A stretch of DNA of 64,000 nt from Marinobacter sp. SS5-14b (GTDB lineage Bacteria; Pseudomonadota; Gammaproteobacteria; Pseudomonadales; Oleiphilaceae): contig NZ_JASSVM010000005.1 in assembly GCF_030541005.1 (NCBI RefSeq), positions 124,001 through 188,000 of the forward strand, given 5' to 3'. Position numbers and translations under genes: made by a program. This document shows positions 52,772 to 62,157 of the stretch, piece by piece. A model generated the notes under the pieces. That model did not search any database, was not told the DNA's origin, and saw only the letters and a program-made list of their open reading frames with translations. Within the stretch, counting starts at the first letter, position 1; every line of letters starts with the position of its first letter.

Positions 52772-53004
52772 TGTGCGGTCACAAAACCTTAATCCAGTGG
52801 AAGACAACAAGCCCTCATTCTACCGGCGCAACCCCGCGCCTGCCACCTGAAAACACCCCGCCTTCGGCAACTGCGGACATGTTGGGCAAGTTCAGGTGCT
52901 TATGCCATTATAGTGGCTCGACTTTGGCCGCAAACCGATCTGCCTCAATTTCCGGGCAAAGAACGGTTCTTCTGAAACACAGCCTAGAGCACACAGGAAG
53001 CTGC

Positions 53005-54759
53005 ATGCAAAAAAACGCACCATACCTGGCCATCTGCCTGCTGGGATTGACCATCGCCGCCTTGCCCGGCTGCGCCAGCTTTTCCGGATCGTCAGAGCAG
53101 GCCACACCGGAAGCCGAGCCAACAAGCCTTTCAGAAGCGGTGGCCGCCGACATTCAGTACGCAGACTTCGAGCCCGAAGTGCTCTACCAGCTGCTGTCCG
53201 CAGAAATTGCCGCCCAGCGGGGCCGGTACGATGTCACGCTGGTGAACTATCTCCAGGCCGCAAAAACATCAAAAGACAACGGCGTTATCGAACGGGCCAT
53301 GCGAATTGCCCAGTCCCTCAACGCAGACAACGCCCAGCAACAGTTAGCCGAGTTGTGGCTGAAGCAATCCCCGGACAACCTTCAGGCGCACCGAGTCGCC
53401 GCCATTCAGGCAGTAAAACGCCAACAACTTGAGACCGCGCTTTTCCACATGGAAGAGATCATGACCCAGGGCGAAGACGCGGATTTTGACAGCCTTGCAG
53501 CGATGGCGGCAGGGCTTCCGCCGGCACAGCAGCAGGAGCTGCTGGCGTTGTACCAGCGCCTGGCCGAGCGACACCCAGGCACTCCGGATCTGGAGTACAG
53601 CATTTCCCTCCTGATGAAGATCACCGGTGCACCGGAAGAGGCCCTGGCACGGCTCGAAAACCTGCTTGTGCAAGAGCCTGACTTCCAGCCTGCCATTATT
53701 CTCAAGGGCGACCTGCTGTATCAGACCGGCCAGAAAAAAGAAGCACTGAACTACCTGACCGCGAATACACGGCGGTTCCCCGCCAACCGGCAGATGGGCA
53801 CACTTTATGGCCGAATGCTGATCAACGAAGGCGAACTGCAGGCGGCCCAGGATGAATTCGACCGGCTGGTAAAACGTTATCCGGATACCCCGGGGCTCAG
53901 GCTGTCACACGCTCTGGTTGCACTGGAGAACAAACAGACCGAACTGGCCCGAAACGAACTTACCCGGTTGATCGAGCAAGGGCACCACACCAATGAAGCC
54001 AGCTATTATTTAGGCCGAATTGAAGAAGAGGCCGATAACATCATTCAGGCGATTGGTTACTACCAAAGCGTGGAACAAGGCAACTACTTCTTCCCCGCCC
54101 TGGCGCGGGCCAGCGAACTACAAGCCCAGACAGGCGAGCTGGACAAAGCCCTCAGCCACCTGCAATCGCTCAAGGAGAACAATCCGGAGCAGACAGAGAA
54201 ATTCTTGCTGCTGGAAGTTAATCTTCTGATCGACCAGGACCAGACGCCGCAAGCGCTGTCTGCCGCAGATGCAGCACTTGAGTCGTTCCCTGAGAATATC
54301 GAAATTCGCTATGCCCGGGCCATGCTGCTGGACTCCATGGGCCAGCATGAGAAAGCCGAGCAGGACCTGAGAACCATCCTCGGCATCCAGCCCGACAGTT
54401 CCGTAACCCTTAACGCGCTGGGCTACATACTGACCGAGCGCACCGACCGACTGGACGAAGCCCGGGGTTACATTGAAAAAGCCCTGACACTTGATCCCGA
54501 AAACCCCGCCATCCTCGACAGCATGGGGTGGGTGCTCTTCCGGCAAGGAAAAGTATCAGAGGCGCTGGGCTACCTGTCCCGGGCATGGGCAGCCTACCCT
54601 GACCCCGAAGTGGCCGCTCACTACGGTGAGGCACTCTGGGTATCCGGTGAAGAAGAACAGGCACGCATTGTCTGGGAAGAGGGGCTTGATGCGGACCCCG
54701 ACCATGAAATCCTCCAGGAAACCGTCGAGCGCCTGAACAACAAGGGGAGCAATGAATGA
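53005..54759 (+). CDS. TPR-repeat lipoprotein
   Basis: This 584-residue protein has a lipoprotein signal peptide (lipobox LPGC, acylated Cys23) followed by many tetratricopeptide repeats, for example EALARLENLLVQEPDFQPAIILKGDLLYQTGQKKEA and GYILTERTDRLDEARGYIEKALTLDPENPAILDSMGWVLFRQGKVSEALGYLSRAW. It is anchored to a membrane, probably the outer one because Ser24/Ala would not give inner-membrane retention. I chose ATG 53005 with AGGAAG at 52995-53000. It overlaps lolB by 4 bases, and this gene order with lolB and ispE recurs in Pseudomonas. It is probably a scaffold for envelope proteins. Confidence 0.9.
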   Translation: MQKNAPYLAICLLGLTIAALPGCASFSGSSEQATPEAEPTSLSEAVAADIQYADFEPEVLYQLLSAEIAAQRGRYDVTLVNYLQAAKTSKDNGVIERAMRIAQSLNADNAQQQLAELWLKQSPDNLQAHRVAAIQAVKRQQLETALFHMEEIMTQGEDADFDSLAAMAAGLPPAQQQELLALYQRLAERHPGTPDLEYSISLLMKITGAPEEALARLENLLVQEPDFQPAIILKGDLLYQTGQKKEALNYLTANTRRFPANRQMGTLYGRMLINEGELQAAQDEFDRLVKRYPDTPGLRLSHALVALENKQTELARNELTRLIEQGHHTNEASYYLGRIEEEADNIIQAIGYYQSVEQGNYFFPALARASELQAQTGELDKALSHLQSLKENNPEQTEKFLLLEVNLLIDQDQTPQALSAADAALESFPENIEIRYARAMLLDSMGQHEKAEQDLRTILGIQPDSSVTLNALGYILTERTDRLDEARGYIEKALTLDPENPAILDSMGWVLFRQGKVSEALGYLSRAWAAYPDPEVAAHYGEALWVSGEEEQARIVWEEGLDADPDHEILQETVERLNNKGSNE

Positions 54760-55382
54760 CCTGTCGGATACCGCTGCTACTGGCATTTTTGCTTGCCCTG
54801 ACAGGCTGCACCACCATTCAACTGGAACCCTTGCCCGAAGGCATGACCGATCAACCTCCGGCAGACTGGGCCAAACGAACCGCCACGCTGACCCGGTTTG
54901 ATGACTGGCAACTGTCCGGAAAATTGGCCGTGAAACAGCCATCCGACAGCGGAACCGCCATCATCAACCGATGGCAACAACAAGGTGAGCGGTACGACCT
55001 CGCCCTGTCGTCGTCGTTTCTCGGGATGGGCAGCACACAACTCAAGGGCGTGCCCGGGTTCATCGAACTGACTATGGCCGACGGCGAAACCTATCAGTCC
55101 TCAGACCCCGAAACCCTGGTTGCTGCAGCGACCGGCTGGCAGCTGCCGATCGACAACCTCGCCTGGTGGATCAGAGGGTTGCCGGCACCCGACGGGGACT
55201 TCCGCTTACTGTTCGACGAGCAGAACCGGCTCGCCATACTCAAACAGAACGGATGGGAAATACGCTACGACCGTTGGCAGGCCTTTGTCGAGAACGTCCC
55301 TGAGCTGCCCGCCCGGGTGACCGCCCTGAAGGACGACAAACGCGTTCGAGTCGTTATCAGCCGCTGGCAACGCGGGAGCTGA
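54756..55382 (+). CDS. lolB: Outer-membrane lipoprotein receptor LolB
   Basis: LolB receives lipoproteins from LolA and inserts them in the outer membrane. The 208-residue protein has a lipoprotein signal with lipobox LTGC (Cys18) and a hydrophobic lipid-carrying barrel: WQLSGKLAVKQPSDSGTAIINRWQQQGERYDLALSSSFLGMGSTQLKGVPG, AATGWQLPIDNLAWWIRGLPAP and NGWEIRYDRWQA. It overlaps the TPR gene by 4 bases and precedes ispE by 4 bases. Confidence 0.95.
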   Translation: MTCRIPLLLAFLLALTGCTTIQLEPLPEGMTDQPPADWAKRTATLTRFDDWQLSGKLAVKQPSDSGTAIINRWQQQGERYDLALSSSFLGMGSTQLKGVPGFIELTMADGETYQSSDPETLVAAATGWQLPIDNLAWWIRGLPAPDGDFRLLFDEQNRLAILKQNGWEIRYDRWQAFVENVPELPARVTALKDDKRVRVVISRWQRGS

Positions 55383-55386
55383 GCAG

Positions 55387-56250
55387 ATGTCAAACAGCAT
55401 TACCCTGCCCTCGCCGGCAAAACTGAACCTGTTCCTCCACATCACCGGCAGGCGCCCGGACGGCTACCACGAGCTCCAGACACTGTTCCAGTTTCTGGAT
55501 TACAGCGATGAGCTGACGTTCACACTGACACCCGGGCAGCGGGGAATACACCTTGCAGATTCCATCCCCGGCGTACCGGATGACGACAACCTGATCATTC
55601 GCGCCGCAAGAGCCTTGGCCGACCTAAGCAGCAAAGACCTTCCCGGTGTCACCATCCACCTGAAAAAACGGATTCCCATGGGCGGGGGCCTGGGTGGCGG
55701 AAGCTCCAACGCTGCCACCACCCTGGTCGGGCTGAACCACCTCTGGCAGCTTGGCTTATCGGAAGACGAGCTGGCCAGTACAGGATTAGCCCTCGGGGCT
55801 GACGTACCGGTATTCGTCCGCGGCCACGCGGCCATTGGCGAAGGCGTTGGCGAGATACTTACCGCCGCAAACCCTCCTGAAGACTGGTTTCTGGTGCTCA
55901 AGCCGGATTGCGAAATCAATACCGGTAAGATTTTTTCAGAACAAGGGTTGACAAGAGACACCCCAAAAATGAAAATACGCCCCGCTTTTGAGGGAGACGC
56001 CTCGAGGTACCGAAACGACTGTGAGGATGTAGTTTGCGAACTGTATCCCGAGGTTAAAAAAAGCCTGAGATGGCTTTCACAATTCGGACCTGCAAGATTA
56101 ACCGGAACCGGGGCTTGCATTTTTGGACGTTTCCCGACAGAATCCGCAGCCCGGATTATCTGGGAAAGCAAACCCTCCGGCATCACGGGGTTCGTAGCTA
56201 AAGGGGTGAACATTTCACCGCTTCACACAAAGCTAGTAGAGCTGAAATGA
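55387..56250 (+). CDS. ispE: 4-diphosphocytidyl-2-C-methyl-D-erythritol kinase
   Basis: IspE phosphorylates CDP-methylerythritol in the MEP route to isoprenoid precursors. The 287-residue GHMP kinase has [33 protein letters not shown] at the N-terminus, the ATP-binding [18 protein letters not shown], and [12 protein letters not shown] near the C-terminus. It follows lolB by 4 bases. A tRNA-Gln gene begins 20 bases after the stop, so the tRNA is probably excised from the same transcript. Confidence 0.97.
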   Translation: MSNSITLPSPAKLNLFLHITGRRPDGYHELQTLFQFLDYSDELTFTLTPGQRGIHLADSIPGVPDDDNLIIRAARALADLSSKDLPGVTIHLKKRIPMGGGLGGGSSNAATTLVGLNHLWQLGLSEDELASTGLALGADVPVFVRGHAAIGEGVGEILTAANPPEDWFLVLKPDCEINTGKIFSEQGLTRDTPKMKIRPAFEGDASRYRNDCEDVVCELYPEVKKSLRWLSQFGPARLTGTGACIFGRFPTESAARIIWESKPSGITGFVAKGVNISPLHTKLVELK

Positions 56251-56269
56251 TGCCAAAAGAGCACGATAT

Positions 56270-56344
56270 TGGGGTGTCGCCAAGTGGTAAGGCAACGGGT
56301 TTTGATCCCGTCATGCGCAGGTTCGAATCCTGCCACCCCAGCCA
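56270..56344 (+). tRNA. tRNA-Gln (anticodon TTG)
   Basis: Cloverleaf of 75 nt: acceptor stem TGGGGTG/CACCCCA, anticodon stem ACGGG/CCCGT with the loop TTTTGAT (anticodon TTG, reads CAA/CAG), T-arm with GTTCGAATC, discriminator G and an encoded CCA (56342-56344). It sits between ispE and prs, as in many gammaproteobacteria. Confidence 0.96.
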
Positions 56345-56396
56345 CCTTTCTCCTGCTTCTTCTGAATCAAACGCTGATACCGCGAAGGATTCCATC

Positions 56397-57347
56397 GTGT
56401 CCAAATTGATGATTTTCGCTGGCAATGCCAACCCTGACCTTGCCAAAGCTATTGCCCAGAAACTTCATATTCCCATGGGTCAGGCCACTGTTGGCCGGTT
56501 CAGCGACGGTGAAACCACTGTCGAGATCGATGAGAATGTCCGGGGCCATGATGTGTTCATCATCCAGCCCACATGCTACCCCACCAACGATAACCTGATG
56601 GAACTGATCGTGATGGCCGACGCACTTCGCCGTGCTTCCGCAACACGTATCACCGCCGTTATCCCTTACTATGGATACGCCCGTCAGGATCGCCGCGTTC
56701 GCTCAACGCGGGTAGCCATCAGCGCCAAGGTTGTAGCCGACATGATCTCCAGCATCGGCGTGGACCGTGTGCTCACCCTCGACCTGCACGCCGATCAGAT
56801 TCAAGGCTTCTTCGACATCCCAGTAGACAACATCTACGCCACGCCGGTGATGCTTGAAGACATTGTAAAGCAGCGCTTCGAGAACTTTGTTGTGGTTTCT
56901 CCGGACGTTGGCGGCGTTGTTCGTGCCCGCGCCGTCGCCAAGAGGCTCGACGACGCCGACCTGGCCATCATCGACAAGCGTCGCCCGAAAGCCAACGTAT
57001 CGCAGGTTATGCACATCATCGGTGATGTGAAAGACAAGACCTGCATCCTGGTTGACGACATCATCGATACCGCCGGCACATTGTGCAAAGCCGCCAAAGC
57101 GTTGAAAGAGCACGGCGCAGCGCGGGTTGTGGCCTACATCACCCACCCGGTGCTGTCCGGCCCGGCCATCGACAACATCAACGCGTCCGAACTGGACGAA
57201 CTGATCGTCTGCGATACCATTCCGCTGGGTGACAAAGCGAAGAATTGTGATAGAATCCGCGTCCTCAGCATGGCTGGACTGCTCGCGGAATCCATTCGTC
57301 GCGTTAGCAATGAAGAATCCATCAGCGCCATGTTCGAGAACGTCTGA
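56397..57347 (+). CDS. prs: Ribose-phosphate pyrophosphokinase
   Basis: Prs makes PRPP, the common precursor for purine, pyrimidine, histidine, tryptophan and NAD synthesis. The 316-residue protein starts [20 protein letters not shown], with the PRPP-binding region [20 protein letters not shown], the flexible loop [40 protein letters not shown] and the C-terminal [18 protein letters not shown] segment. I chose GTG 56397 with AAGGA 8 bases upstream; ATG 56409 would omit the first conserved residues. It is followed by a strong terminator. Confidence 0.98.
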   Translation: MSKLMIFAGNANPDLAKAIAQKLHIPMGQATVGRFSDGETTVEIDENVRGHDVFIIQPTCYPTNDNLMELIVMADALRRASATRITAVIPYYGYARQDRRVRSTRVAISAKVVADMISSIGVDRVLTLDLHADQIQGFFDIPVDNIYATPVMLEDIVKQRFENFVVVSPDVGGVVRARAVAKRLDDADLAIIDKRRPKANVSQVMHIIGDVKDKTCILVDDIIDTAGTLCKAAKALKEHGAARVVAYITHPVLSGPAIDNINASELDELIVCDTIPLGDKAKNCDRIRVLSMAGLLAESIRRVSNEESISAMFENV

Positions 57348-57408
57348 CCCGGAAGCGTCCGGAAATAGACAGACAGATCAGCAGGTTAAAAACGCTGTAA
57401 TCGTATCT

Positions 57409-57442
57409 GAGTCGGGAGCCCAACAAGGCTCCCGACTCTTTT
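57409..57442 (+). terminator. Intrinsic terminator after prs
   Basis: A 12-bp perfect stem (57409-57420 with 57427-57438; arms GAGTCGGGAGCC and GGCTCCCGACTC) with a 6-base loop is followed by TTTT (57439-57442). It closes the ispE-tRNA-prs transcript. Confidence 0.92.
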
Positions 57443-57537
57443 AGTCAGCCGAAGAAAACATTCTGAGGCTATTCAAAAATATCATCTGTTCAAACGCCTG
57501 GTCGCGGGCAGTTCAGATGACGATTGAGGTACATATC

Positions 57538-58176
57538 ATGTCCCAGGAATTTGTTATTGAAGCATTTCCTCGTGACGATCAGGGGAGAGGTGCGAGCCGC
57601 CGCCTGCGTCGTGAGGAACGGAAAATCCCGGCCATCATCTATGGCGGAAACAAAGAAGCCGTGTCCATCTCCATCTGGCACAACGAGCTGAAAAAAGCTC
57701 TTGAGAACGAGGCTTTCTTCTCTCACATTCTGACCATCGACCTGGATGGCAAGAAAGAAAGCGTGATCATGAAAGATCTGCAGCGTCACCCTTACAAGCC
57801 GCTGCTGACCCACGCTGACTTCCTGCGCGTTGACAAGGACCACGAAATCCACGTTAACGTTCCGCTGCACTTCATCAATGAAGATACAGCCCCGGCCATC
57901 AAGCTTCAGGGCGGCGTTGCCAACCACCAGATCAACGAAGTTGAAGTGATCTGTCTGCCGCAGAACCTGCCCGAGTTCATCGAAGTGGATATGACCGCTG
58001 TTGAAATGGATCAAGTCGTTCACCTGAGCGATCTGCAACTGCCGAAAGGTGTTCGTGTTGCCGCTCTGCTTCAAGGCGAAGATCACAACCTGCCTGTTGT
58101 GGCTATCCACAAGCCACGCGGTGCCAAGGCAGATGATGCCGAAGGCGCTGAAGGCGAAGAAGGCGGCGAGGAGTAA
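57538..58176 (+). CDS. rplY: 50S ribosomal protein L25 (CTC/TL5 form)
   Basis: L25 binds 5S rRNA. The 212-residue protein has the L25 domain at the N-terminus ([41 protein letters not shown]) and the C-terminal beta domain ([50 protein letters not shown]) of the longer CTC/TL5 form, ending in an acidic tail of Glu and Gly. ATG 57538 has a GAGGT ribosome site. It heads the rplY-pth segment after the prs terminator, so it must have its own promoter. Confidence 0.97.
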   Translation: MSQEFVIEAFPRDDQGRGASRRLRREERKIPAIIYGGNKEAVSISIWHNELKKALENEAFFSHILTIDLDGKKESVIMKDLQRHPYKPLLTHADFLRVDKDHEIHVNVPLHFINEDTAPAIKLQGGVANHQINEVEVICLPQNLPEFIEVDMTAVEMDQVVHLSDLQLPKGVRVAALLQGEDHNLPVVAIHKPRGAKADDAEGAEGEEGGEE

Positions 58177-58209
58177 TCACTCCCGCCCCGATGGAGAGGG
58201 ATCTGGCGA

Positions 58210-58800
58210 ATGGCACAGGATATTGTCATGGTGGTTGGCCTGGGTAACCCCGGTGCCGACTACGAGAATACCCGCCACAACGCCGGCGCCCTCTTCGTCG
58301 AAGCTCTGGCCCGCACTGCGGGCCAGACGCTCCGCCCCGAAAAGAAGTACCACGGGCTCTACGCCAGAATTCAATGGCAGGGTCTCGACCTGCATTTGCT
58401 GAACCCCAGCACGTTTATGAATCGCAGCGGCCTCGCCATCAAGGCCTTGGCGGACTTCTTCAAAATCTCTCCTGAACAAATCCTGGTTGCCCACGACGAG
58501 CTCGACATTCCACCTGGCACCGCCAAGCTCAAAAAAGGCGGGGGACACGGCGGCCACAACGGCCTGCGTGACACAATTGCCCATCTGGGCACCAACGAGT
58601 TTCAGCGCCTGCGCATCGGTATCGGCCACCCCGGCGACAGCCGAAAGGTAACGGGATATGTGCTGGGCCGGCTCGGCAAACAGGAAACCGAAGAACTCAA
58701 TGCCGTCATTGATGAAATTATGCGGGTACTGCCTGACGCCGCCAGTGGCAAGCTTGCCGCCGCGATGAATCGCCTGCACAGCTTCAAACCCACGGCCTGA
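58210..58800 (+). CDS. pth: Peptidyl-tRNA hydrolase
   Basis: Pth recycles tRNA from stalled peptidyl-tRNA. The 196-residue enzyme begins [26 protein letters not shown], with the catalytic His in RHNAG, and continues with [50 protein letters not shown] and [21 protein letters not shown]. It follows rplY by 33 bases, the classic order. Confidence 0.97.
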   Translation: MAQDIVMVVGLGNPGADYENTRHNAGALFVEALARTAGQTLRPEKKYHGLYARIQWQGLDLHLLNPSTFMNRSGLAIKALADFFKISPEQILVAHDELDIPPGTAKLKKGGGHGGHNGLRDTIAHLGTNEFQRLRIGIGHPGDSRKVTGYVLGRLGKQETEELNAVIDEIMRVLPDAASGKLAAAMNRLHSFKPTA

Positions 58801-58842
58801 GCACGACACAACCCCTTACTCGCACCTGTACCGATACACCGG

Positions 58843-58848
58843 TATAAT
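58843..58848 (+). promoter_or_regulatory. Possible -10 element of ychF
   Basis: TATAAT at 58843-58848 is a perfect -10 hexamer, 35 bases ahead of the ychF ATG. No convincing -35 lies 16-18 bases upstream, so this remains a weak call. Confidence 0.4.
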
Positions 58849-58882
58849 CCGCCCAAATTTTTTGTTCCAGCAGAGGCATTCC

Positions 58883-59974
58883 ATGGGATTTAACTGCGGC
58901 ATCGTCGGCCTTCCCAACGTCGGCAAATCTACCCTGTTCAACGCACTGACCAAGGCCGGTATCGGCGCGGAAAACTTCCCGTTTTGCACCATCGAGCCTA
59001 ACGCCGGCGTTGTTGCCATGCCCGATCCGCGGCTGACCAAACTGTCAGAGATCGTAAAGCCCCAACGGGTTGTGCCCACCACCATGGAATTCGTCGACAT
59101 TGCCGGCCTGGTAGCGGGCGCTTCCAAAGGTGAAGGCCTGGGTAACCAGTTCCTGGCCAACATTCGCCAGACCGACGCCATCGCCCATGTCGTGCGCTGC
59201 TTCGAGGACGGCAATGTCATTCACGTCGCCAACAAGATCGATCCGGCTTCAGACATTGAAGTGATCAATACCGAGCTGGCTCTGGCCGACCTGGACACCG
59301 TGGAAAAAGCCATCAAACGCGTACAGCGCATCGCCAAGGGTGGCGACAAAGAAGCCAAGGCTCAACTGGACATGTTCGAGAAGTTGCTGCCGGTGCTGAA
59401 CGAGGGCAAGCCGGTCCGAAGCATGGGCCTGGACAAAGACCAAATGGCTCTGATTCGCGAGCTGTGCCTGCTAACCGTCAAGCCCACCATGTACATCGCC
59501 AACGTCAACGAAGAGGGCTTCGAGAACAACCCGCACCTCGATACCGTGCGCAAAATCGCGGAAGCCGAGAACGCCGTAGTGGTGCCTATCTGCAACAAGC
59601 TCGAAGCGGAAATTTCCGAGCTGGAAGACGAAGAAAAGTCCATGTTCCTGGACGAGATGGGCATGGACGAGCCTGGCCTGGACCGCGTGATCCGTGCCGG
59701 CTACAAGCTCCTGGACCTGCAGACCTACTTCACCGCTGGTGTAAAGGAAGTCCGCGCCTGGACCGTGAGGGTCGGCGCCACAGCTCCACAGGCAGCCGCA
59801 GTTATTCACACCGACTTTGAACGCGGCTTTATCCGCGCCGAAATCGTCAGCTACGACGACTTTGTTCAGTACAACGGTGAAGCCGGTGCCAAAGATGCCG
59901 GCAAATGGCGCCTCGAAGGCAAGGAATACATCGTTCAGGATGGCGACGTTATCCACTTCCGCTTTAACGTCTAA
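58883..59974 (+). CDS. ychF: Redox-regulated ATPase YchF (OLA1-like)
   Basis: YchF is an Obg-related P-loop protein that prefers ATP to GTP, binds ribosomes and affects oxidative-stress responses. The 363-residue protein has [39 protein letters not shown] (G1 and G2), [21 protein letters not shown] (G3), the N-M-E type G4 substitution typical of YchF ([18 protein letters not shown]), and a C-terminal TGS domain ([38 protein letters not shown]). ATG 58883 has AGAGG ahead of it. Confidence 0.97.
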   Translation: MGFNCGIVGLPNVGKSTLFNALTKAGIGAENFPFCTIEPNAGVVAMPDPRLTKLSEIVKPQRVVPTTMEFVDIAGLVAGASKGEGLGNQFLANIRQTDAIAHVVRCFEDGNVIHVANKIDPASDIEVINTELALADLDTVEKAIKRVQRIAKGGDKEAKAQLDMFEKLLPVLNEGKPVRSMGLDKDQMALIRELCLLTVKPTMYIANVNEEGFENNPHLDTVRKIAEAENAVVVPICNKLEAEISELEDEEKSMFLDEMGMDEPGLDRVIRAGYKLLDLQTYFTAGVKEVRAWTVRVGATAPQAAAVIHTDFERGFIRAEIVSYDDFVQYNGEAGAKDAGKWRLEGKEYIVQDGDVIHFRFNV

Positions 59975-60051
59975 AAGAAGACCGCCACGCCTCGCCAGAA
60001 ACGATTTTACTGGCGAGCGGAAAACGTCAACGTACTTGTCAGGGACGACAA

Positions 60052-61413
60052 ATGCACCTTGCGATCGTGATCGTCAAGCTATACATTTTTTTTCTAAGCC
60101 TGTTCAAACTTGTCCAATGGCTATTCCTGCGAAAACGATGGACGGGCAGCAAACGATCCCAATGTTCCGCTGCCCGTTCTTTTCGTGAATGCGGCACTCC
60201 CTTCCAGCAGCTGTCGACCGCTGAAACCGAGGTCATATCCACGCTGATACAACTGGAAGCCATGGATAGCATCGGCCGAAAACACCCTTTTAACCCCAAA
60301 GAACTGTCACCGGATGTCTACCGAATCGTTAACCCCGCGATCGAAAAAAAACCATGGCTCCAGAGCAACACTGACATCACTGTACAAAACACGCTGAATG
60401 GCTTTGAGGCCCTGATACCCTCTCCTGGCCGCCGATACCTGCAGCGGAACGAAATCTCCGAAATTCATTTCGTCTTTTACGGCGATATTGCCGTTGCGAT
60501 AAGGGCTCCCGGCCACTTTGATATTTTCGAGCAACAGAAAGCGAAGCCATTATTTGCTCGTCATCTTTCCATTACCAAAACCCAGATATCATCGACATAT
60601 ACATCATCCGGCGCACTTGAAAGCCCGAAGGTTCAACCTTCCAACAGCGACCGCCTGATTAGACACATGGATAACACACGCGCCATCATGTTTAAGGATT
60701 CCTGCCTGGCCAATGGCTATATGCTCATCATCGGAACGGCCGGCGTGTTATCGCTAATCATTGCATTGATCTACATCGGCGTCGTATCGGATGTTGGGCC
60801 CGCATACCTTGCAGAAGCCTCCCCCGGCTTAACACTTGCGATTGCGATATCGCTAATATGGCCGCTACTTGTTGCCGGATTTATCGCTGTCGACCACATC
60901 CAGTTCAACAGACAACCCGTTATAGTTTTCAATCGTGAGCAGAGGCTCGTTTATCTCAGCCCCTCGACCGGTGAAAAGACTATCGTGATTCCATGGCATA
61001 AGCTGAATATCTCCATCCGCCACTTAGATCTAAGGGGAGTTGGCCTGGAATATCCTGTCAATTTTGCCCAACTGAAATTCACTTCAACAACGCCTGATTC
61101 TAGCGTCGTCCTGGGAACACAATCGTTGGCGGCAGGCATCGGGATATGGCAAACACTTCATTCGTATATGCTCAAGGAGCTTCACTGTATTCGCGGATTG
61201 GACAAGGGTATGGCCGAATATCGACCAGAAGACCCACCAAGAGATGATGTTTATCTGTTTACCCGACGATTCAGACAAAAACTCGACGAAAAGGATTTCT
61301 TTGCTTTGATTGGCTGGCTAATCCTGGCGGCTCTCACCTTGGGGCCACTTCCCTATATTTTGGCCTCGGTGTGCTCCAGGTGCAGGGCCCGCCAGGCAAT
61401 ACGGCGAATCTGA
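60052..61413 (+). CDS. Membrane protein of unknown function (possibly DUF6708-like)
   Basis: I do not firmly recognise this 453-residue protein. It has an N-terminal hydrophobic segment (5-25), two strong helices near 225-280 (ANGYMLIIGTAGVLSLIIALIYIG, then ISLIWPLLVAGFIAVD), and a C-terminal helix near 420-440. After the middle helices comes a beta-rich region with FNREQRLVYLSPSTGEKTIVIPWHKLNISI, a pattern I associate loosely with DUF6708, a family linked to type VI secretion immunity-like proteins; this is a weak match. The gene is AT-richer than its neighbours (24 of 60 G+C in one line, against 36 of 60 in ychF), and lies next to tRNA-Met, which suggests recent acquisition. The start may be later than 60052. 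Confidence 0.68.
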   Translation: MHLAIVIVKLYIFFLSLFKLVQWLFLRKRWTGSKRSQCSAARSFRECGTPFQQLSTAETEVISTLIQLEAMDSIGRKHPFNPKELSPDVYRIVNPAIEKKPWLQSNTDITVQNTLNGFEALIPSPGRRYLQRNEISEIHFVFYGDIAVAIRAPGHFDIFEQQKAKPLFARHLSITKTQISSTYTSSGALESPKVQPSNSDRLIRHMDNTRAIMFKDSCLANGYMLIIGTAGVLSLIIALIYIGVVSDVGPAYLAEASPGLTLAIAISLIWPLLVAGFIAVDHIQFNRQPVIVFNREQRLVYLSPSTGEKTIVIPWHKLNISIRHLDLRGVGLEYPVNFAQLKFTSTTPDSSVVLGTQSLAAGIGIWQTLHSYMLKELHCIRGLDKGMAEYRPEDPPRDDVYLFTRRFRQKLDEKDFFALIGWLILAALTLGPLPYILASVCSRCRARQAIRRI

Positions 61414-61437
61414 ACGCCATTTTTTTCGCGAACAGAC

Positions 61438-61466
61438 TTGACACTGCAAGCCCAAATACCGAAAAT
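61438..61466 (+). promoter_or_regulatory. Promoter of tRNA-Met
   Basis: A perfect -35 TTGACA (61438-61443), a 17-base spacer and GAAAAT (61461-61466) precede a GC-rich discriminator (ACGCGCC), typical of stringently controlled stable-RNA promoters. The tRNA begins 36 bases after the -10. Confidence 0.65.
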
Positions 61467-61501
61467 ACGCGCCTCGTTTGGGGCATGCCCTGAAGCGAAA
61501 T

Positions 61502-61578
61502 GGCAAGGTAGCTCAGTTGGTTAGAGCACAGCACTCATAATGCTGGGGTCGGCGGTTCGACTCCGCCCCTTGCTACCA
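61502..61578 (+). tRNA. tRNA-Met (elongator, anticodon CAT)
   Basis: Cloverleaf of 77 nt: acceptor GGCAAGG/CCTTGCT with a G1-U72 wobble, D-arm AGCTCAGTTGGTTAGAGC, anticodon stem CAGCA/TGCTG with loop CTCATAA (anticodon CAT), T-arm GGCGG/CCGCC, discriminator A and encoded CCA (61576-61578). The lack of the GGG/CCC anticodon stem rules out the initiator; the resemblance to the E. coli elongator makes Met more likely than Ile2 (lysidine). Confidence 0.9.
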
Positions 61579-61586
61579 GTATTCTG

Positions 61587-61616
61587 AAAGCCCGGTTCGA
61601 AAGAACCGGGCTTTTT
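61587..61616 (+). terminator. Intrinsic terminator after tRNA-Met
   Basis: A 12-bp perfect stem (61587-61598 with 61603-61614; AAAGCCCGGTTC and GAACCGGGCTTT) closes on a GAAA tetraloop and is followed by TT in a short T-run, 9 bases past the tRNA CCA. Confidence 0.9.
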
Positions 61617-61688
61617 CAGTTCTGGGGACGACCCCACCCTTCCCGGGAACAGGACGCGGGACGGCCCGCCTACGCTACTCCCAACACC

Positions 61689-62132
61689 ATGCGAACCACA
61701 AAAGACCGAATCCGCCAGGCCATTTCCTTTGAAGTGATCGGCCTGCTCATATCAACTCCCCTCGCCGCCTTTGTCTTTGGCCTGGATCTTGGGGAAACCG
61801 GTGTACTTGCCGCCATCGGTGCTACCATGGCCACCCTGTGGAACTATATCTTCAACCTGATGTTTGATCACGGCCTGAAGCGGTTCACCGGCACTACCCG
61901 GAAAACCCTCAAGCTGCGCTTCCTGCATGCCATCAGTTTCGAGTTCGGGCTAATGCTGGCATTCCTGCCAGTGATCGCTTGGTGGCTTGATATCGGCTTG
62001 CTGGAGGCGCTGATCGTAGATATCGCCTTTGTGGTGTTTTACCTGGTTTACGCCTTTGTGTTTACCTGGTGCTACGATACCGTGTTTCCCGATAACGATG
62101 CCGGCCCGGCATCTGCCAACCAGATCCGTTAA
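61689..62132 (+). CDS. PACE-family multidrug/biocide efflux protein
   Basis: This 147-residue membrane protein has four helices in two tandem bacterial transmembrane pair (BTP) domains: [59 protein letters not shown] and [59 protein letters not shown]. Conserved Glu15-like and Trp/Asn positions are typical of PACE pumps such as AceI, which expel chlorhexidine or polyamines. It follows the tRNA terminator and probably has its own promoter. The substrate here is unknown. Confidence 0.9.
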   Translation: MRTTKDRIRQAISFEVIGLLISTPLAAFVFGLDLGETGVLAAIGATMATLWNYIFNLMFDHGLKRFTGTTRKTLKLRFLHAISFEFGLMLAFLPVIAWWLDIGLLEALIVDIAFVVFYLVYAFVFTWCYDTVFPDNDAGPASANQIR

Positions 62133-62157
62133 ACCGAACAAAAGGCTGCCCGCTGCC

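Noticed and set aside
51605..52792. Open frame of 395 codons on the plus strand opposite hemA
   Set aside because: It is the complement of a strongly conserved hemA; its translation has no recognisable domain and many His/Gln/Arg typical of antisense frames in GC-rich DNA.
60052..61578. Prophage or integrative element at tRNA-Met
   Set aside because: No integrase, recombinase, or repeated tRNA 3' end was found in this interval; only the single AT-rich gene suggests acquisition.
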